Shown one piece after another: positions 25,043 to 33,724 of a DNA stretch of 38,376 bases. The stretch's first letter is position 1. Each line of letters starts with the position of its first letter. Location: positions 1 to 38,376 of the forward strand of contig CAJUDC010000005.1 of the NCBI GenBank assembly GCA_910584955.1. The letters run 5' to 3'. The notes beneath the pieces were generated by a model that worked only from the letters and a program-made list of their open reading frames with translations, did not search any database and had not been told where the DNA came from. The stretch comes from an uncultured Paraprevotella sp. (lineage in GTDB: Bacteria > Bacteroidota > Bacteroidia > Bacteroidales > Bacteroidaceae). A program made the position numbers and the translations under genes.

Positions 25043-25617
25043 ATTGCTTTTTTTATTAATTGTTTCCATTTTCTGTAGCCCAGTACGGCGATGATGGTGT
25101 AGATGCCGTAAAGGACAGCGGTAAAATACAACGCTTTGTATACATAAAGTCCGCAGCTCACTGCGTCTACCCCTATCCAGACTAACCATTGCTCCACGTA
25201 TTTACGGGCGAGCATCCACATCGCCACGATGCTCAGGGCCGTGGTGAAACTGTCGAGCCAAGGCACGTTGCTGTCGGTGAAACGGATCAACAGACCGGCA
25301 ATGCCGAACAGTAGCAGGACGGATAACAGGAGCAGCCGACCGTATAGCCGTTTCGGTGTGCGGGTGGGAATGATGACGTTTTCGGAGACTGTCTGTGTCG
25401 TATGTCCGCGTCCCATCCAGCAATACAGACCGTAGAAAGATGCGAGGAGGTAGTAGACGTTGATGCCGAAATCGGCATACAGTCCGGCCCGGTAATAGAC
25501 GAACAGATAGATGGCCGGCATGATGAGGCCGGCTATCCACAGGTAGATACTGGCCCGGTATTCGAGCCAGAGGTAAGCGATGCCTGTCAGTGTTCCGATG
25601 AGTTCCAGATAATTCAT
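25039..25617 (-). CDS. pnuT: PnuC-family thiamine transporter (PnuT)
   Basis: A 192-residue inner-membrane protein with about seven hydrophobic segments and the Trp-rich PnuC-family features ASIYLWIAGL, FYGLYCWMGR and KYVEQWLVWIGVD. PnuC proteins import nicotinamide riboside, but members located between a TPP riboswitch-controlled TonB receptor and thiamine pyrophosphokinase are thiamine transporters. Phosphorylation by ThiN would trap the imported thiamine. The start at 25617 (MNYLELIG) is 17 bases after the receptor stop; the longer in-frame extension lies inside the receptor gene. Confidence 0.92.
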   Translation of the reverse strand: MNYLELIGTLTGIAYLWLEYRASIYLWIAGLIMPAIYLFVYYRAGLYADFGINVYYLLASFYGLYCWMGRGHTTQTVSENVIIPTRTPKRLYGRLLLLSVLLLFGIAGLLIRFTDSNVPWLDSFTTALSIVAMWMLARKYVEQWLVWIGVDAVSCGLYVYKALYFTAVLYGIYTIIAVLGYRKWKQLIKKAI

Positions 25618-25634
25618 AAAGATAAGTTTGAGAT

Positions 25635-27899
25635 TCAGAAGGCGAAGGTTACATGGCTCAATACGTGTGTGCCCGCTTGTGCGGCATATCCCGTATAGTT
25701 GTTGCGTCGGTCGGGTGTGTCGGTATAATCGCTGGATGCCCATCCGTTATTTTCGTATTCCTCGTTGAAGAGGTTGTATACGGAGCATCCCACAGTGACC
25801 TTTTTCAGCAGGCGCGGTGTGAATGTATAGCTTATGTGCAGATTGCTTACGAAGTAGGCGTCGAGCCGGTGTGCCCGGATATCGGCGTTGCTCATGTACT
25901 GGCGTCCTACGTATTGTGATTGCAGGGACGCTTCCCAGCCTCGGAAGCAATATTCAAAGCGGTTGTTCAGAATCACATCCGGTGAGAAGGCCAGACGGGT
26001 GTCTCCGTGGGCGATTCTTACGGCGGGCAGGCTGTTTCCTTGATGATCGGTGCCATACAGCGTTTCTACAAAGTCGCGGGTGCGGTTTCGGCTCAGGGCG
26101 GCATTGGCCTCCCATGTCAGTCCGCATGCCAGTTTCGTCCCGGCGGTGAGTTCGATTCCCAGGCGGTAACTGTGGGGTATGTTGGCGGCGACCGGTTCGC
26201 CGATTTCGTTGAGTTCGCCGGTGAGTACCAGTTGGTTTTTGTAGTCCATGTAATACAGATTGACACCGGCATGAAAACGTCGTCCGGCATAGTTGTAGCC
26301 CGTTTCGTAATCAAACAGGCGCTCGCTGCACGGATGCTTTTCAAAATAACCGTCGGTGTAGTTGTTACGGGTCGGTTCTTTGTGGGCTACTCCGAACGAG
26401 GCGTAGGCGGAGTGCCGGCTTTTTTGCCAGCTTATTCCGGTTTTGGGGTTGAGGAAATCGAATGTTTTGTTGACGGACAGTTGTCGGGGTGCGTCGTCGT
26501 AGCGTTTGTCGTCGGTACCGTCGATCCGGTAGTTGATATGCCGATATTGCAGGTCGGCGTATGCGCTCCAGCCTTTTATGGGTTCATAGTCGGCTTTCAG
26601 ATAGATGTTGCCGTCGTTTTTGACGCCTCGGTTACGGTAATATTCGTTGTCTGGGTCCGGGTTTCCGACGGCGCTGCGGGTCCAGATCACTTTCCCGAAG
26701 TGATTGCCCTCGTACCGGTTGAAACCGCCGCCCAGCGATGCAGTCAGCCGTCTGCGTGTATAGTTCACGGCAGCAACGGCTCCCCCAAATCCGTTTTTCA
26801 TGGCTTTACGGCGGACGAGGTCGGTCTGGCTGACTGCCTCTCCGTTACATTCGAATGGTGCCAGACCGTAAGCGGCAAGGCTGCCGTCGGGTTTGTATTC
26901 CTGATAATAGCCGTCTCCCTGCGTGTAGTGCAGTCCCGTGCTCAGCGTCCATCCGGGGGCGGGCGCGTGGTTGACGAGCAGTTGGTAATGTGTCTGTATG
27001 TAGTTGTCCGTCTGGTCGTCATAGAAATGCTCCTGCCCGTGTTCGTCGGTGTACATATAGCCGCACGAATTGTAACGTCGGCTGTTGTGCGCCTCCATCT
27101 CTTCACGGCTGGCATAATTCCAGGCATGATAGGTGCGTTCCTTGCCGCCGAATGCAATCAGTTTCACCGATGTGGTTCCGGCGTAATAGCCGCCTTGCAG
27201 ATAGTAGGAATATAGATCTGCGGAAGCCCGGTCGATGTAACCGTCGGTGCCGATGTTCGACAGACGTGCCTGGAATGCCCAATGGTCGCGGAGTAAGCCG
27301 GAGCCTATTTTGAACGTCTCTTTGTGTGTGTGGAACGAACCGTAGGAACCGCTGAATTCGGCATAGGCGACAGGTGTCAGTTCGGTGGTGGTCATGTTGA
27401 TATTGGCACCGAAGGCTCCGGCGCCGTTGGTGGAAGTGCCGGTTCCCCGTTGCACTTGTACGTCCTTGATGGAGGAGGCCAGATCCGGCATGTTCACCCA
27501 AAACACATTATGGCTTTCGGCATCGTTGACGGGGATGCCGTTTACGGTCACGTTGATACGGCTTCCATCGGTGCCTCTCACGCGTAGTGTCGTGTATCCG
27601 ATTCCTCCTCCGGCATCGCTGGTGGTAAGAGCGCCGGGTGTGGTACTCAGCAGATAAGGCAAGTCCTGTCCGAAGTTGGTCTTTCTGATTTCTTCCCGCC
27701 CCAGATTCGTGAAAGCCACCGGAGTGGAACTTGTTGCGCGTGTAGACTGTACTTCGACTTCCTGTAGATGTACGCTTTGTAACGTGTCGGATGGAAGTGA
27801 TCCGGCCCCCATGACGGATGCGGCCGTCTTCAGTGTGAGGACGGCTGTTCCGAATACTCGGTTGAAACTCATGTTCGTAAAAAAGATAGTTTTCGTCAT
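25635..27899 (-). CDS. TonB-dependent outer-membrane receptor for thiamine
   Basis: 754 residues: signal peptide, then a TonB-box and plug domain (about 45-165) with QEVEVQSTR, GYTTLRVRGTDGSRINVTVNG and QRGTGTSTNGAGAFGANINM, then a 22-strand barrel ending in the C-terminal Phe of HVTFAF. It lacks the N-terminal carboxypeptidase-D-like domain of SusC proteins and has no SusD partner. The TPP riboswitch directly upstream and the thiamine transporter and kinase downstream assign thiamine as substrate. Start is 27899 or M10 at 27872; both give a usable signal peptide, and 27899 is closer to the riboswitch. Confidence 0.93.
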   Translation of the reverse strand: MTKTIFFTNMSFNRVFGTAVLTLKTAASVMGAGSLPSDTLQSVHLQEVEVQSTRATSSTPVAFTNLGREEIRKTNFGQDLPYLLSTTPGALTTSDAGGGIGYTTLRVRGTDGSRINVTVNGIPVNDAESHNVFWVNMPDLASSIKDVQVQRGTGTSTNGAGAFGANINMTTTELTPVAYAEFSGSYGSFHTHKETFKIGSGLLRDHWAFQARLSNIGTDGYIDRASADLYSYYLQGGYYAGTTSVKLIAFGGKERTYHAWNYASREEMEAHNSRRYNSCGYMYTDEHGQEHFYDDQTDNYIQTHYQLLVNHAPAPGWTLSTGLHYTQGDGYYQEYKPDGSLAAYGLAPFECNGEAVSQTDLVRRKAMKNGFGGAVAAVNYTRRRLTASLGGGFNRYEGNHFGKVIWTRSAVGNPDPDNEYYRNRGVKNDGNIYLKADYEPIKGWSAYADLQYRHINYRIDGTDDKRYDDAPRQLSVNKTFDFLNPKTGISWQKSRHSAYASFGVAHKEPTRNNYTDGYFEKHPCSERLFDYETGYNYAGRRFHAGVNLYYMDYKNQLVLTGELNEIGEPVAANIPHSYRLGIELTAGTKLACGLTWEANAALSRNRTRDFVETLYGTDHQGNSLPAVRIAHGDTRLAFSPDVILNNRFEYCFRGWEASLQSQYVGRQYMSNADIRAHRLDAYFVSNLHISYTFTPRLLKKVTVGCSVYNLFNEEYENNGWASSDYTDTPDRRNNYTGYAAQAGTHVLSHVTFAF

Positions 27900-27901
27900 T
27901 T

Positions 27902-27982
27902 TGCAAATTCTCTACGCCGGCATTGTCCGGTTCAGATGATAAGGGTATGTTCTCAGCCCGTTGTTTTGAGGCACCCCTGCAT
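27902..27982 (-). promoter_or_regulatory. TPP riboswitch (THI element)
   Basis: On the minus strand the conserved aptamer blocks appear in order: GGGGTGCC, GGGCTGAGA, ACCCTTATCATCTGAAC, CCGGACAATGCCGGCGTAGAGA. A TGCA/TGCA pair could close P1 next to the start codon. The aptamer ends only about 10 bases (P1 about 2 bases) before ATG 27899, leaving no room for a terminator, so ligand-dependent blocking of translation initiation is the likely mechanism. It would switch off the receptor, PnuT and ThiN when TPP is plentiful. No convincing promoter was seen in the short gap after mnmA, so read-through from mnmA is possible. Confidence 0.95.
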
Positions 27983-27999
27983 AGCCCGATAGGAGGCTG

Positions 28000-29061
28000 T
28001 CAAAGTCCGATTTCTCCGCTGCCTATGCAGCGTTCCGCTTTTTCGTCATAGATAACGCCGAATTGTCCGGGGGCGATCCCCTGAATGGGGCGTGAACTGT
28101 TTATCAGCGCGCTCTTTCCGTCGAATGAAAGCGTTCCTTCCGTAAGCCTGTCGGTGTGGCGGATCTTGAAGTGTATGTGCTGTTCCGATGGTCCTTCCCG
28201 CCAGGGATTTTCGGTGATGAAGTGGAGGTCCGGCAAACGGAACGTACAGTTCTCATCTGGGCTCATGCCATTGCTGTGAGATACATAGACTACGTTGTTT
28301 TCGATGTCTTTCTTCACCACAAACCAAGGCCCTCCACCCAGTCTCAGCCCTTTGCGCTGTCCGATGGTATGGAACCAATGGCCGCAGTGCATGCCGATGT
28401 GCCGGCCTGTTTCCCATTCTATCACCTCCCCGTTTTTTTCTCCCAGCAGGCGTCGGATGAAATCGTTGTAGTTGATTTTCCCTAAGAAACAGATGCCTTG
28501 GCTGTCTTTCCTGCGGGCGCTCGGCAGCCGATGGCGGGCAGCGATGTCACGCACCTCGCTCTTCATCAGGTGGCCTATGGGGAATTGTAATTTGTTGATT
28601 TGGCGGTTGTCCAGCTGAGCCAGAAAGTCGGTCTGATCCTTTACCGGATCTTTGGCCGTGCAGAGCCAGCGCTTGCCGTTGATGGTGCGCAGGGTGGCAT
28701 AATGTCCGGTTGCTATGGTGTCGTACCGGTAGCCGGCAACCTGTTCGAAACAGCCGAATTTGATGAGTTTGTTGCACATGACATCAGGGTTGGGGGTAAG
28801 TCCGCAACGGGCTTGTTTTACAACATAGTCCACCACGTTTTCCCAATATTCCTTCTGAAGATCCACAACCTCGAAATTCAGACCGTAGATCCGGGCCGTG
28901 GCTTTCGACAGTTCAATGTCTTCTTCAGCCGTGCAAGTCAGTACGTCGCCCTCCATACCTATCTTTATATAATAGAGGTCGGGCTTATATCCTTGCTCGC
29001 ATAACAGGTGTACGGCTACGGCGCTGTCTACTCCTCCCGATATGAGTGCTGCTATGTTCAT
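28000..29061 (-). CDS. mnmA: tRNA 2-thiouridine synthase MnmA
   Basis: Thiolates U34 of Lys, Glu and Gln tRNAs. It has 353 residues: PP-loop SGGVDSA (residues 8-14), the catalytic cysteines C96 in NPDVMCNKLIKFG and C191 in SQGICFLG, the GHYA tRNA-contact motif, and a C-terminal beta-barrel domain with GQRKGLRLGGG. All key residues are intact. Sulphur would be delivered by a relay not seen here. Bacteroidales often carry two MnmA copies; which one this is cannot be told from the window. A -7 box lies 35 bases upstream. Confidence 0.95.
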   Translation of the reverse strand: MNIAALISGGVDSAVAVHLLCEQGYKPDLYYIKIGMEGDVLTCTAEEDIELSKATARIYGLNFEVVDLQKEYWENVVDYVVKQARCGLTPNPDVMCNKLIKFGCFEQVAGYRYDTIATGHYATLRTINGKRWLCTAKDPVKDQTDFLAQLDNRQINKLQFPIGHLMKSEVRDIAARHRLPSARRKDSQGICFLGKINYNDFIRRLLGEKNGEVIEWETGRHIGMHCGHWFHTIGQRKGLRLGGGPWFVVKKDIENNVVYVSHSNGMSPDENCTFRLPDLHFITENPWREGPSEQHIHFKIRHTDRLTEGTLSFDGKSALINSSRPIQGIAPGQFGVIYDEKAERCIGSGEIGL

Positions 29062-29095
29062 GACATCCGTTTGAAAGATGATTTGATAATGGCTG

Positions 29096-29103
29096 CAAAG
29101 TTA
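29096..29103 (-). promoter_or_regulatory. -7 box of mnmA
   Basis: The minus strand reads TAACTTTG, an exact TAnnTTTG match, 35 bases before the mnmA start. It follows the T-tract of the patB terminator by only a few bases, so any -33 element would fall inside that T-tract or stem. Confidence 0.6.
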
Positions 29104-29107
29104 TAGC

Positions 29108-29150
29108 AAAAAAAACAATCCCGAAATACCGCAAACAGGGTATTTCGGGA
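29108..29150 (-). terminator. Terminator of patB
   Basis: A perfect 12-bp stem (TCCCGAAATACC with GGTATTTCGGGA), followed on the minus strand by TTGTTTTTTTT. It is 30 bases after the patB stop. Confidence 0.92.
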
Positions 29151-29180
29151 GAAAAGACAGGTTCGGAATGCGAACTGTCG

Positions 29181-30356
29181 TTATTCCATAGAAGCGTAGG
29201 CCGCCTGCAACTGTTGCATGGCCTGTTCCAGAGTATGGCGGGGACATCCCACATTGAGGCGCATGAATCCTTTGCCGCCGGGCCCGAACAGGGTGCCGCT
29301 GTTGAGGGCAAGATGAGCCTTGTCGGCAAAGAAATGTTCCAGCTCCTCTTGCGTGCCGAAACCCAGTCCCCGGCAATCCAGAAAGACGAGGAACGAGGCC
29401 TGCGGTCGGATGGGGCGGATGGCCGGAAGGTGGTTTTGCAGGAATTGCTCCACGTAGTCGATGTTGCTCTGCACGTAGTCCAGCATCTGTCTTTTCCATT
29501 CCTCGCCCTGTGTGTAGGCGGCCTCCACGCACGGGAATGCAAAGACGTTGCCTAGGTCCATGTCGCTTTGTTCGACATAGTGGAAGTATCGCCGGCGCAG
29601 TGCTTCGTCGAAGACCAGCGCATGGGCGGCCACGATGCCCGGCATGTTGAACGTTTTGGTGGGGGATTGCAGGGTGATGCTGATGCGGCGGGCTGTTTCG
29701 CTTACCGATGCGAAAGGAATGTGCTTCCGGTCGCCCAGCAGCATATCGCAATGAATTTCGTCCGATACGACCGTGACGCCGTGCGCCGCCGCTATCTCGG
29801 CTACCCGGCGCAGCACTTCTGCCGGCCATACGATGCCGCCGGGGTTGTGCGGGTTGCAGAGTATCATCATCCGGCAACCTTCGATGCGGCGGTCCAGGTC
29901 GTCCAGATCCATTTCGAACGTGCCGTTGTTCCACCGGAGCGGGCTGTTGACGATGATGCGTTCCGAAGCCTCGGGCACGAAAGCGAACGGATGATATACG
30001 GGTTGCTGGATAAGGATGCGGTCGCCTTTTTCCGTCAAGGCCTGCAGAGCCAGATAGATACCCGATACCACGCCCGGTACATACTTGATTTCTTCCTTGC
30101 GCACGGCAATACCGTATTGTTTGCGGTTCCATTCCGTGATGGCCCGGAAATAGCCTTCGTGCGGACAGGTATAGCCGAGAACCTCATGCTCCAGCCGTTG
30201 CTTGAGCGTTTCGATGATGAAAGGCGGTGTGCGGAAGTCCATGTCGGCTACCCAAAGCGGGAGCAGATCGGTGCGTCCCCAGAAACGTTCCAGTTCCATC
30301 CATTTTAGGGCATGGGTGGCGGAGCGGTCGATGTGTTCGTCAAAATTGTAATTCAT
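29181..30356 (-). CDS. patB: MalY/PatB-family PLP C-S lyase / aminotransferase
   Basis: A fold-type I PLP enzyme of 391 residues. PLP lysine K234 in SPTKTFNMPG, NPHNPGG at 168-174, and VVSDEIHCDM place it in the MalY/PatB group, which cleaves cystathionine or cysteine (beta C-S lysis) and sometimes acts as an aminotransferase. The N-terminal LPLWVADMDF is a strong family signature. Monocistronic, with a -7 box at 30436-30443 and its own terminator. The physiological substrate cannot be read from the sequence. Confidence 0.92.
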   Translation of the reverse strand: MNYNFDEHIDRSATHALKWMELERFWGRTDLLPLWVADMDFRTPPFIIETLKQRLEHEVLGYTCPHEGYFRAITEWNRKQYGIAVRKEEIKYVPGVVSGIYLALQALTEKGDRILIQQPVYHPFAFVPEASERIIVNSPLRWNNGTFEMDLDDLDRRIEGCRMMILCNPHNPGGIVWPAEVLRRVAEIAAAHGVTVVSDEIHCDMLLGDRKHIPFASVSETARRISITLQSPTKTFNMPGIVAAHALVFDEALRRRYFHYVEQSDMDLGNVFAFPCVEAAYTQGEEWKRQMLDYVQSNIDYVEQFLQNHLPAIRPIRPQASFLVFLDCRGLGFGTQEELEHFFADKAHLALNSGTLFGPGGKGFMRLNVGCPRHTLEQAMQQLQAAYASME

Positions 30357-30435
30357 GTTTGTTGGTTTGGAAATGAATTTTTGTCAGACAGCGTGTCCTT
30401 CCTTGTTGCAAGGCGGTACGGTTTTCTCTATGGGA

Positions 30436-30443
30436 CAAAGGTA
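30436..30443 (-). promoter_or_regulatory. -7 box of patB
   Basis: The minus strand reads TACCTTTG, an exact consensus match, about 80 bases before the patB start. The leader contains a small CCTTG-TTG-CAAGG hairpin. Confidence 0.55.
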
Positions 30444-30663
30444 TAAAAATGTGTTGTATTTGCGGTGGGACGGAAGATAAAAAATGAGGTATGTACGTAT
30501 ATTGTGTTATCTTGTCGGGAAAACGGCGGTTCAGGGAGGGACAAACATTGAAGTCGTGCGCTACGGGCATGATTTTTGGGCCCCTTGCATGCGGCCGTAT
30601 CTGTCCTCGTGCTTCTTTTCGGGAATCGGGTTGCCCTTTTTCGATAACGGGCAGTGAATACGA

Positions 30664-30703
30664 ATGTGCCGCCCGAGAAATTAGAAATTCTCGGGCGGCA
30701 CAT
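30664..30703 (-). terminator. Long perfect hairpin downstream of the lipoprotein operon (possible terminator)
   Basis: A 16-bp perfect stem, ATGTGCCGCCCGAGAA with its complement, and an 8-base loop. It lies 126 bases after the last gene of the minus-strand PASTA-to-lipoprotein operon, the only transcript expected to reach it. There is no real T-tract, so rho-independent action is uncertain. The rest of the 30357-30828 gap has the patB promoter and leader and no credible gene. Confidence 0.5.
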
Positions 30704-30828
30704 GGTGAAATGTTCGTTATTCGGTTGCTGCTGCAAGGCGGTTGCGGATCTCTCTGTTGGGACGAATCCCTATCCGCAGTGCCGGTTCTGTCTTGAAGTG
30801 GAGGAGGAGGCTGTGCCCGCTTCCTGTC

Positions 30829-31473
30829 TCAATAGATAAAGTCCCACGTCTTAAGGCCGGCAGGTGTCGGGACGGTCAGCCACAGACTGTCGCCGGGAGC
30901 CGCTTCCGGTAATGACTTCAGCCACAGACTGGCATAGAGAGTCTCGCTGTAGGACTCGGGGTCACCGTTTTGTCCGTGGTGGAGCGACAGATACCAGTGT
31001 TTTCGGTGGTTGCGTTCTTTCAGTGAGTCTATTCTGTAGCCCCAGTACTGCGTGCCACCTTGTGTACGGGGAGACAGCATCAGATTGATATATTCGCCTC
31101 CTCGCCAGACGCTTACCGCCCGTATAGGGTCTGTCCGTTGCGGTATGGCGGTGGAATCGCGCAGGAGGCGTACGCTGCGCAGCGTGGCCAGTCGCGCCCT
31201 GCGTTCCTTGCCGCTGCTTGTTGTCTCTACGTAGCCGCACAGTCCCCGGTAGACGGCCAGCGGAGAATATCCCTGTCGGGGATTGGTCAGGTAAAAACAG
31301 TCGCCGTTGTCGGTCAGAATACGTTCCACGGCACCGTTTCCGTCGGTGTGCATGTCGGCCATTTCTGTCACGACGGACGGGTACGGTGTGCCCGTTTCGT
31401 CATCGTCGTTGCAGGCGGTGAGCGCCAATAAGAAAACAACGGCTGTCAGTCCGTAAAAGCCATGCCGTTTCAT
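30829..31473 (-). CDS. Lipoprotein, possibly NigD-like (214 aa)
   Basis: A lipoprotein signal with lipobox LTAC (C21), then an acidic NDDDETG linker. The mature region begins PYPSVVTEMADMHTDGNG, then ILTDNGDCFYLTNPRQGYSPLAVYRGL, resembling the N-terminal beta domain of Bacteroidetes NigD-like lipoproteins. I hold this family call loosely. The +2 to +5 Asp/Asn-rich stretch fits the surface-export pattern of Bacteroidetes lipoproteins. Its start overlaps the acyltransferase stop (ATGA), so it is the last gene of the operon. Confidence 0.8.
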   Translation of the reverse strand: MKRHGFYGLTAVVFLLALTACNDDDETGTPYPSVVTEMADMHTDGNGAVERILTDNGDCFYLTNPRQGYSPLAVYRGLCGYVETTSSGKERRARLATLRSVRLLRDSTAIPQRTDPIRAVSVWRGGEYINLMLSPRTQGGTQYWGYRIDSLKERNHRKHWYLSLHHGQNGDPESYSETLYASLWLKSLPEAAPGDSLWLTVPTPAGLKTWDFIY

Positions 31474-32675
31474 GCGCGGTCCGTATGAAGGGAGTGTGGG
31501 GTATCCGTCTCTTCTGTTTGGCTTTGTGCGGCTCTTTGGTTGAAGACCGGATTGGCATACATGGTGAGCATCCGTTCGCGCAGGAAATCGTAGTCCGGGT
31601 GTTCCATTTCTATTTTCTTCATCTGCCCCTGCAGATAGGTTTCGAAGCGGTCGGCATCGTCGGTCGTGTAGCGGTCGGTATATTCACGGGTACCCTGTAA
31701 CAGATCGGCGGCTACATAATTGCCCGGATACAGGCGGTAGTTGCGATGTATCTCACTGTCGATGTGAGTGGCAATGCGGGTGAATATTTCTGTTTTCGGG
31801 GTGTTGGGATCCAAGGTCCCAAGCCACTCGTCCAGGCATGTGCCCGTCTGAAAGTGGATGCGCCCTTTGTAACCGTACAGTCCGATGCGCATGTTGTCCA
31901 GGTCATCCTGCTGGCTTTTGCGGAAACCGCGCACATCGCGTTTCATCTGGAACTCTTTCGCTTTCAGATAGTCGCAGGGGTCGTATTCGTACGAGATGGC
32001 GGTGGGGACGATATGCAGCGCCTGCAAGCGCTCCGTTATGCTTCCTTCACCGCCCATTGCCATCATCTTCAATACGGAATCCTGTGTGCGGTCGTTGGAG
32101 TCTTTAGCCCGTCCCTCGCGTTGGGCTATCCAGATGTTTTCCCGCTTTTGTCCGACGGCGAAGTGCATGTAGCGCCCCAGCCGTGAACTGGACAGGAGCA
32201 TCTGCCGCATGGTCAGGGCACGTTGTACGATAAAGGCTTTGTTCACCCGTACAAGTTTCTTTATCCAGGGCATGATCAACAGGTTATCGCCGATGGCTAT
32301 TTCTACCGTCGTGGGAAAGTGTTGTTCTATCAGCAGGATGGAAAGGAATGCCGAATCAAGGATGATGTCGCGGTGATTGCTGATGAACGTGTAGCGGTTC
32401 GTCTGCGGATCCGGCAGGGAAGAGGCATCCAAGTCCAGTCCGTCGGAACAGTTTGCAGCCAGCTCGCGGAGCAAAGGGTGGCAGAAGCGGGTCTGTACGT
32501 CCAGGTTGGTGGTGCATGCACGCAGTTGGCATGCGAACCTCTCGTAAGGCACTTTCGGCATTACGGTTTCGATGACGGATTTGAAAGCCGGATCGGCAAT
32601 CAGCTCATCGAATACGACCGGCAACTCTTCGGGGCTGTACGGACGTATTTCGTCAAATTCGGCAGGTATGTTCAT
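31470..32675 (-). CDS. PlsC-superfamily acyltransferase (401 aa)
   Basis: A glycerol-phosphate or related acyltransferase of the LPLAT superfamily. The catalytic block reads SNHRDIILDS at about 99-108, with five rather than the usual four residues between His101 and Asp107. The second motif EGRAKDSNDRTQDSVLKM follows near residue 186. It is longer than plain PlsC and has no strong membrane segment; a large soluble-looking C-terminal half (about 240-400) has no assigned role. It could act in phospholipid or aminolipid (ornithine or glycine lipid) synthesis. It lies four bases after ddl and overlaps the lipoprotein start. Confidence 0.8.
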   Translation of the reverse strand: MNIPAEFDEIRPYSPEELPVVFDELIADPAFKSVIETVMPKVPYERFACQLRACTTNLDVQTRFCHPLLRELAANCSDGLDLDASSLPDPQTNRYTFISNHRDIILDSAFLSILLIEQHFPTTVEIAIGDNLLIMPWIKKLVRVNKAFIVQRALTMRQMLLSSSRLGRYMHFAVGQKRENIWIAQREGRAKDSNDRTQDSVLKMMAMGGEGSITERLQALHIVPTAISYEYDPCDYLKAKEFQMKRDVRGFRKSQQDDLDNMRIGLYGYKGRIHFQTGTCLDEWLGTLDPNTPKTEIFTRIATHIDSEIHRNYRLYPGNYVAADLLQGTREYTDRYTTDDADRFETYLQGQMKKIEMEHPDYDFLRERMLTMYANPVFNQRAAQSQTEETDTPHSLHTDRA

Positions 32676-32679
32676 GGTA

Positions 32680-33690
32680 TCAGGGATTAAGTTTGTTTTC
32701 GATGATGTCCGTCAGTACATCTTTGATGTCAAGACCGGCGGCACGTATCTGCTGCGGGATAAAACTGGTGGCTGTCATGCCGGGAGTGGTGTTTATCTCC
32801 AACATGTTGATTCTCTCGGTGGGGTTTCCCTCCGGGGATGTTCCGGGGGTGATGATATAGTCGATACGTATGATGCCCGAGCACCCCAGAATATCATAGA
32901 TGGTAGAAGTGATGAGACGTACACGTTCGGCAGTCTCTTCCTTGAGGCGGGCCGGTGTGATTTCTTTCACCTGACCGTTGTATTTGGCATCGTAGTCGAA
33001 AAATTCATTGTCTGTAACAACTTCGGTGATGGGGAATACCACGTCTCTCTGCCGGGTCTTGTAACAACCGCAGGTGATTTCCGTTCCCTGCATGAAAGCT
33101 TCGATCATGACTTCGTGGCTTTCGTGCATGGCTTTGTCAATGGCCGGTCGCAACTGTTCGATGGTCTTCACTTTCGTGACGCCGAAGCTGGAGCCGCCGG
33201 CATTGGGCTTTACGAAGCAAGGCAATCCGATCTTCTCGACCACTTCAGCGTCGGTTACCAGATGCTCAAAGCCTTTGCGTACGACCAGGCTTTCGCTGAC
33301 GCTCACTCCGAAACTTTTCAGATACTGATTCAGCGTGAATTTGTTGAAAGTAAGGGCTTCTACCAATACGTCGCTGGTGGAATAGGGTATGCGGAGCAGA
33401 TCGAAGTAACCTTGTATGATACCGTTCTCGCCCGGAGTACCGTGGATGGTGATGTAGGCGAAGTCGGGCTTTATCCGGGTATCGCCGTCAAGGAAAGTGA
33501 AGTCGTTGCGGTCTACGGTCGACTTGCTTCCGTCGGCCAGACGGGCTTCCCAGCATAGACCTTTTACTTCAACGACGTAAATGTTGTACTTCTCTGCGTC
33601 AAGGAAAGAATAAATGCCTTCGGCGCTTTTTAGGGAAACGCCGTATTCGGAGGAGTCTCCGCCGGCTATGATTGCAATTGTCTTTTTCAT
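32680..33690 (-). CDS. ddl: D-alanine--D-alanine ligase
   Basis: An ATP-grasp enzyme (336 aa) making D-Ala-D-Ala for peptidoglycan. N-terminal IAIIAGGDSSEYGVSL, TIHGTPGENGIIQGYFD, CFVKPNAGGSSFGV and the Mg-binding RIDYII..GTSPEGNPTERINMLEINTTPGMT are seen. Start 33690 (MKKTIAIIAGG) is preferred; the in-frame ATG at 33732 overlaps the rluD stop and adds 14 residues not expected in Ddl. Part of the minus-strand PASTA-rluD-ddl operon. Confidence 0.95.
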   Translation of the reverse strand: MKKTIAIIAGGDSSEYGVSLKSAEGIYSFLDAEKYNIYVVEVKGLCWEARLADGSKSTVDRNDFTFLDGDTRIKPDFAYITIHGTPGENGIIQGYFDLLRIPYSTSDVLVEALTFNKFTLNQYLKSFGVSVSESLVVRKGFEHLVTDAEVVEKIGLPCFVKPNAGGSSFGVTKVKTIEQLRPAIDKAMHESHEVMIEAFMQGTEITCGCYKTRQRDVVFPITEVVTDNEFFDYDAKYNGQVKEITPARLKEETAERVRLITSTIYDILGCSGIIRIDYIITPGTSPEGNPTERINMLEINTTPGMTATSFIPQQIRAAGLDIKDVLTDIIENKLNP

Positions 33691-33724
33691 TTGTCTATAG
33701 ATATAATCAGTGGATTTGTTGATG

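Noticed and set aside
26007..27215. A 402-codon plus-strand frame opposite the TonB receptor
   Set aside because: Val/Phe-rich low-complexity translation, antisense to a conserved receptor, with no start context or motif.
30484..30657. A 57-codon plus-strand frame (MRYVRILCYL...) in the patB-lipoprotein gap
   Set aside because: No homology recognised, only a degraded -7-like sequence upstream, and it stops just before the hairpin; chance is the simpler explanation.
30428..30736. A 102-codon minus-strand frame in the same gap
   Set aside because: It overlaps the patB promoter and the long hairpin, and the composition is not protein-like.
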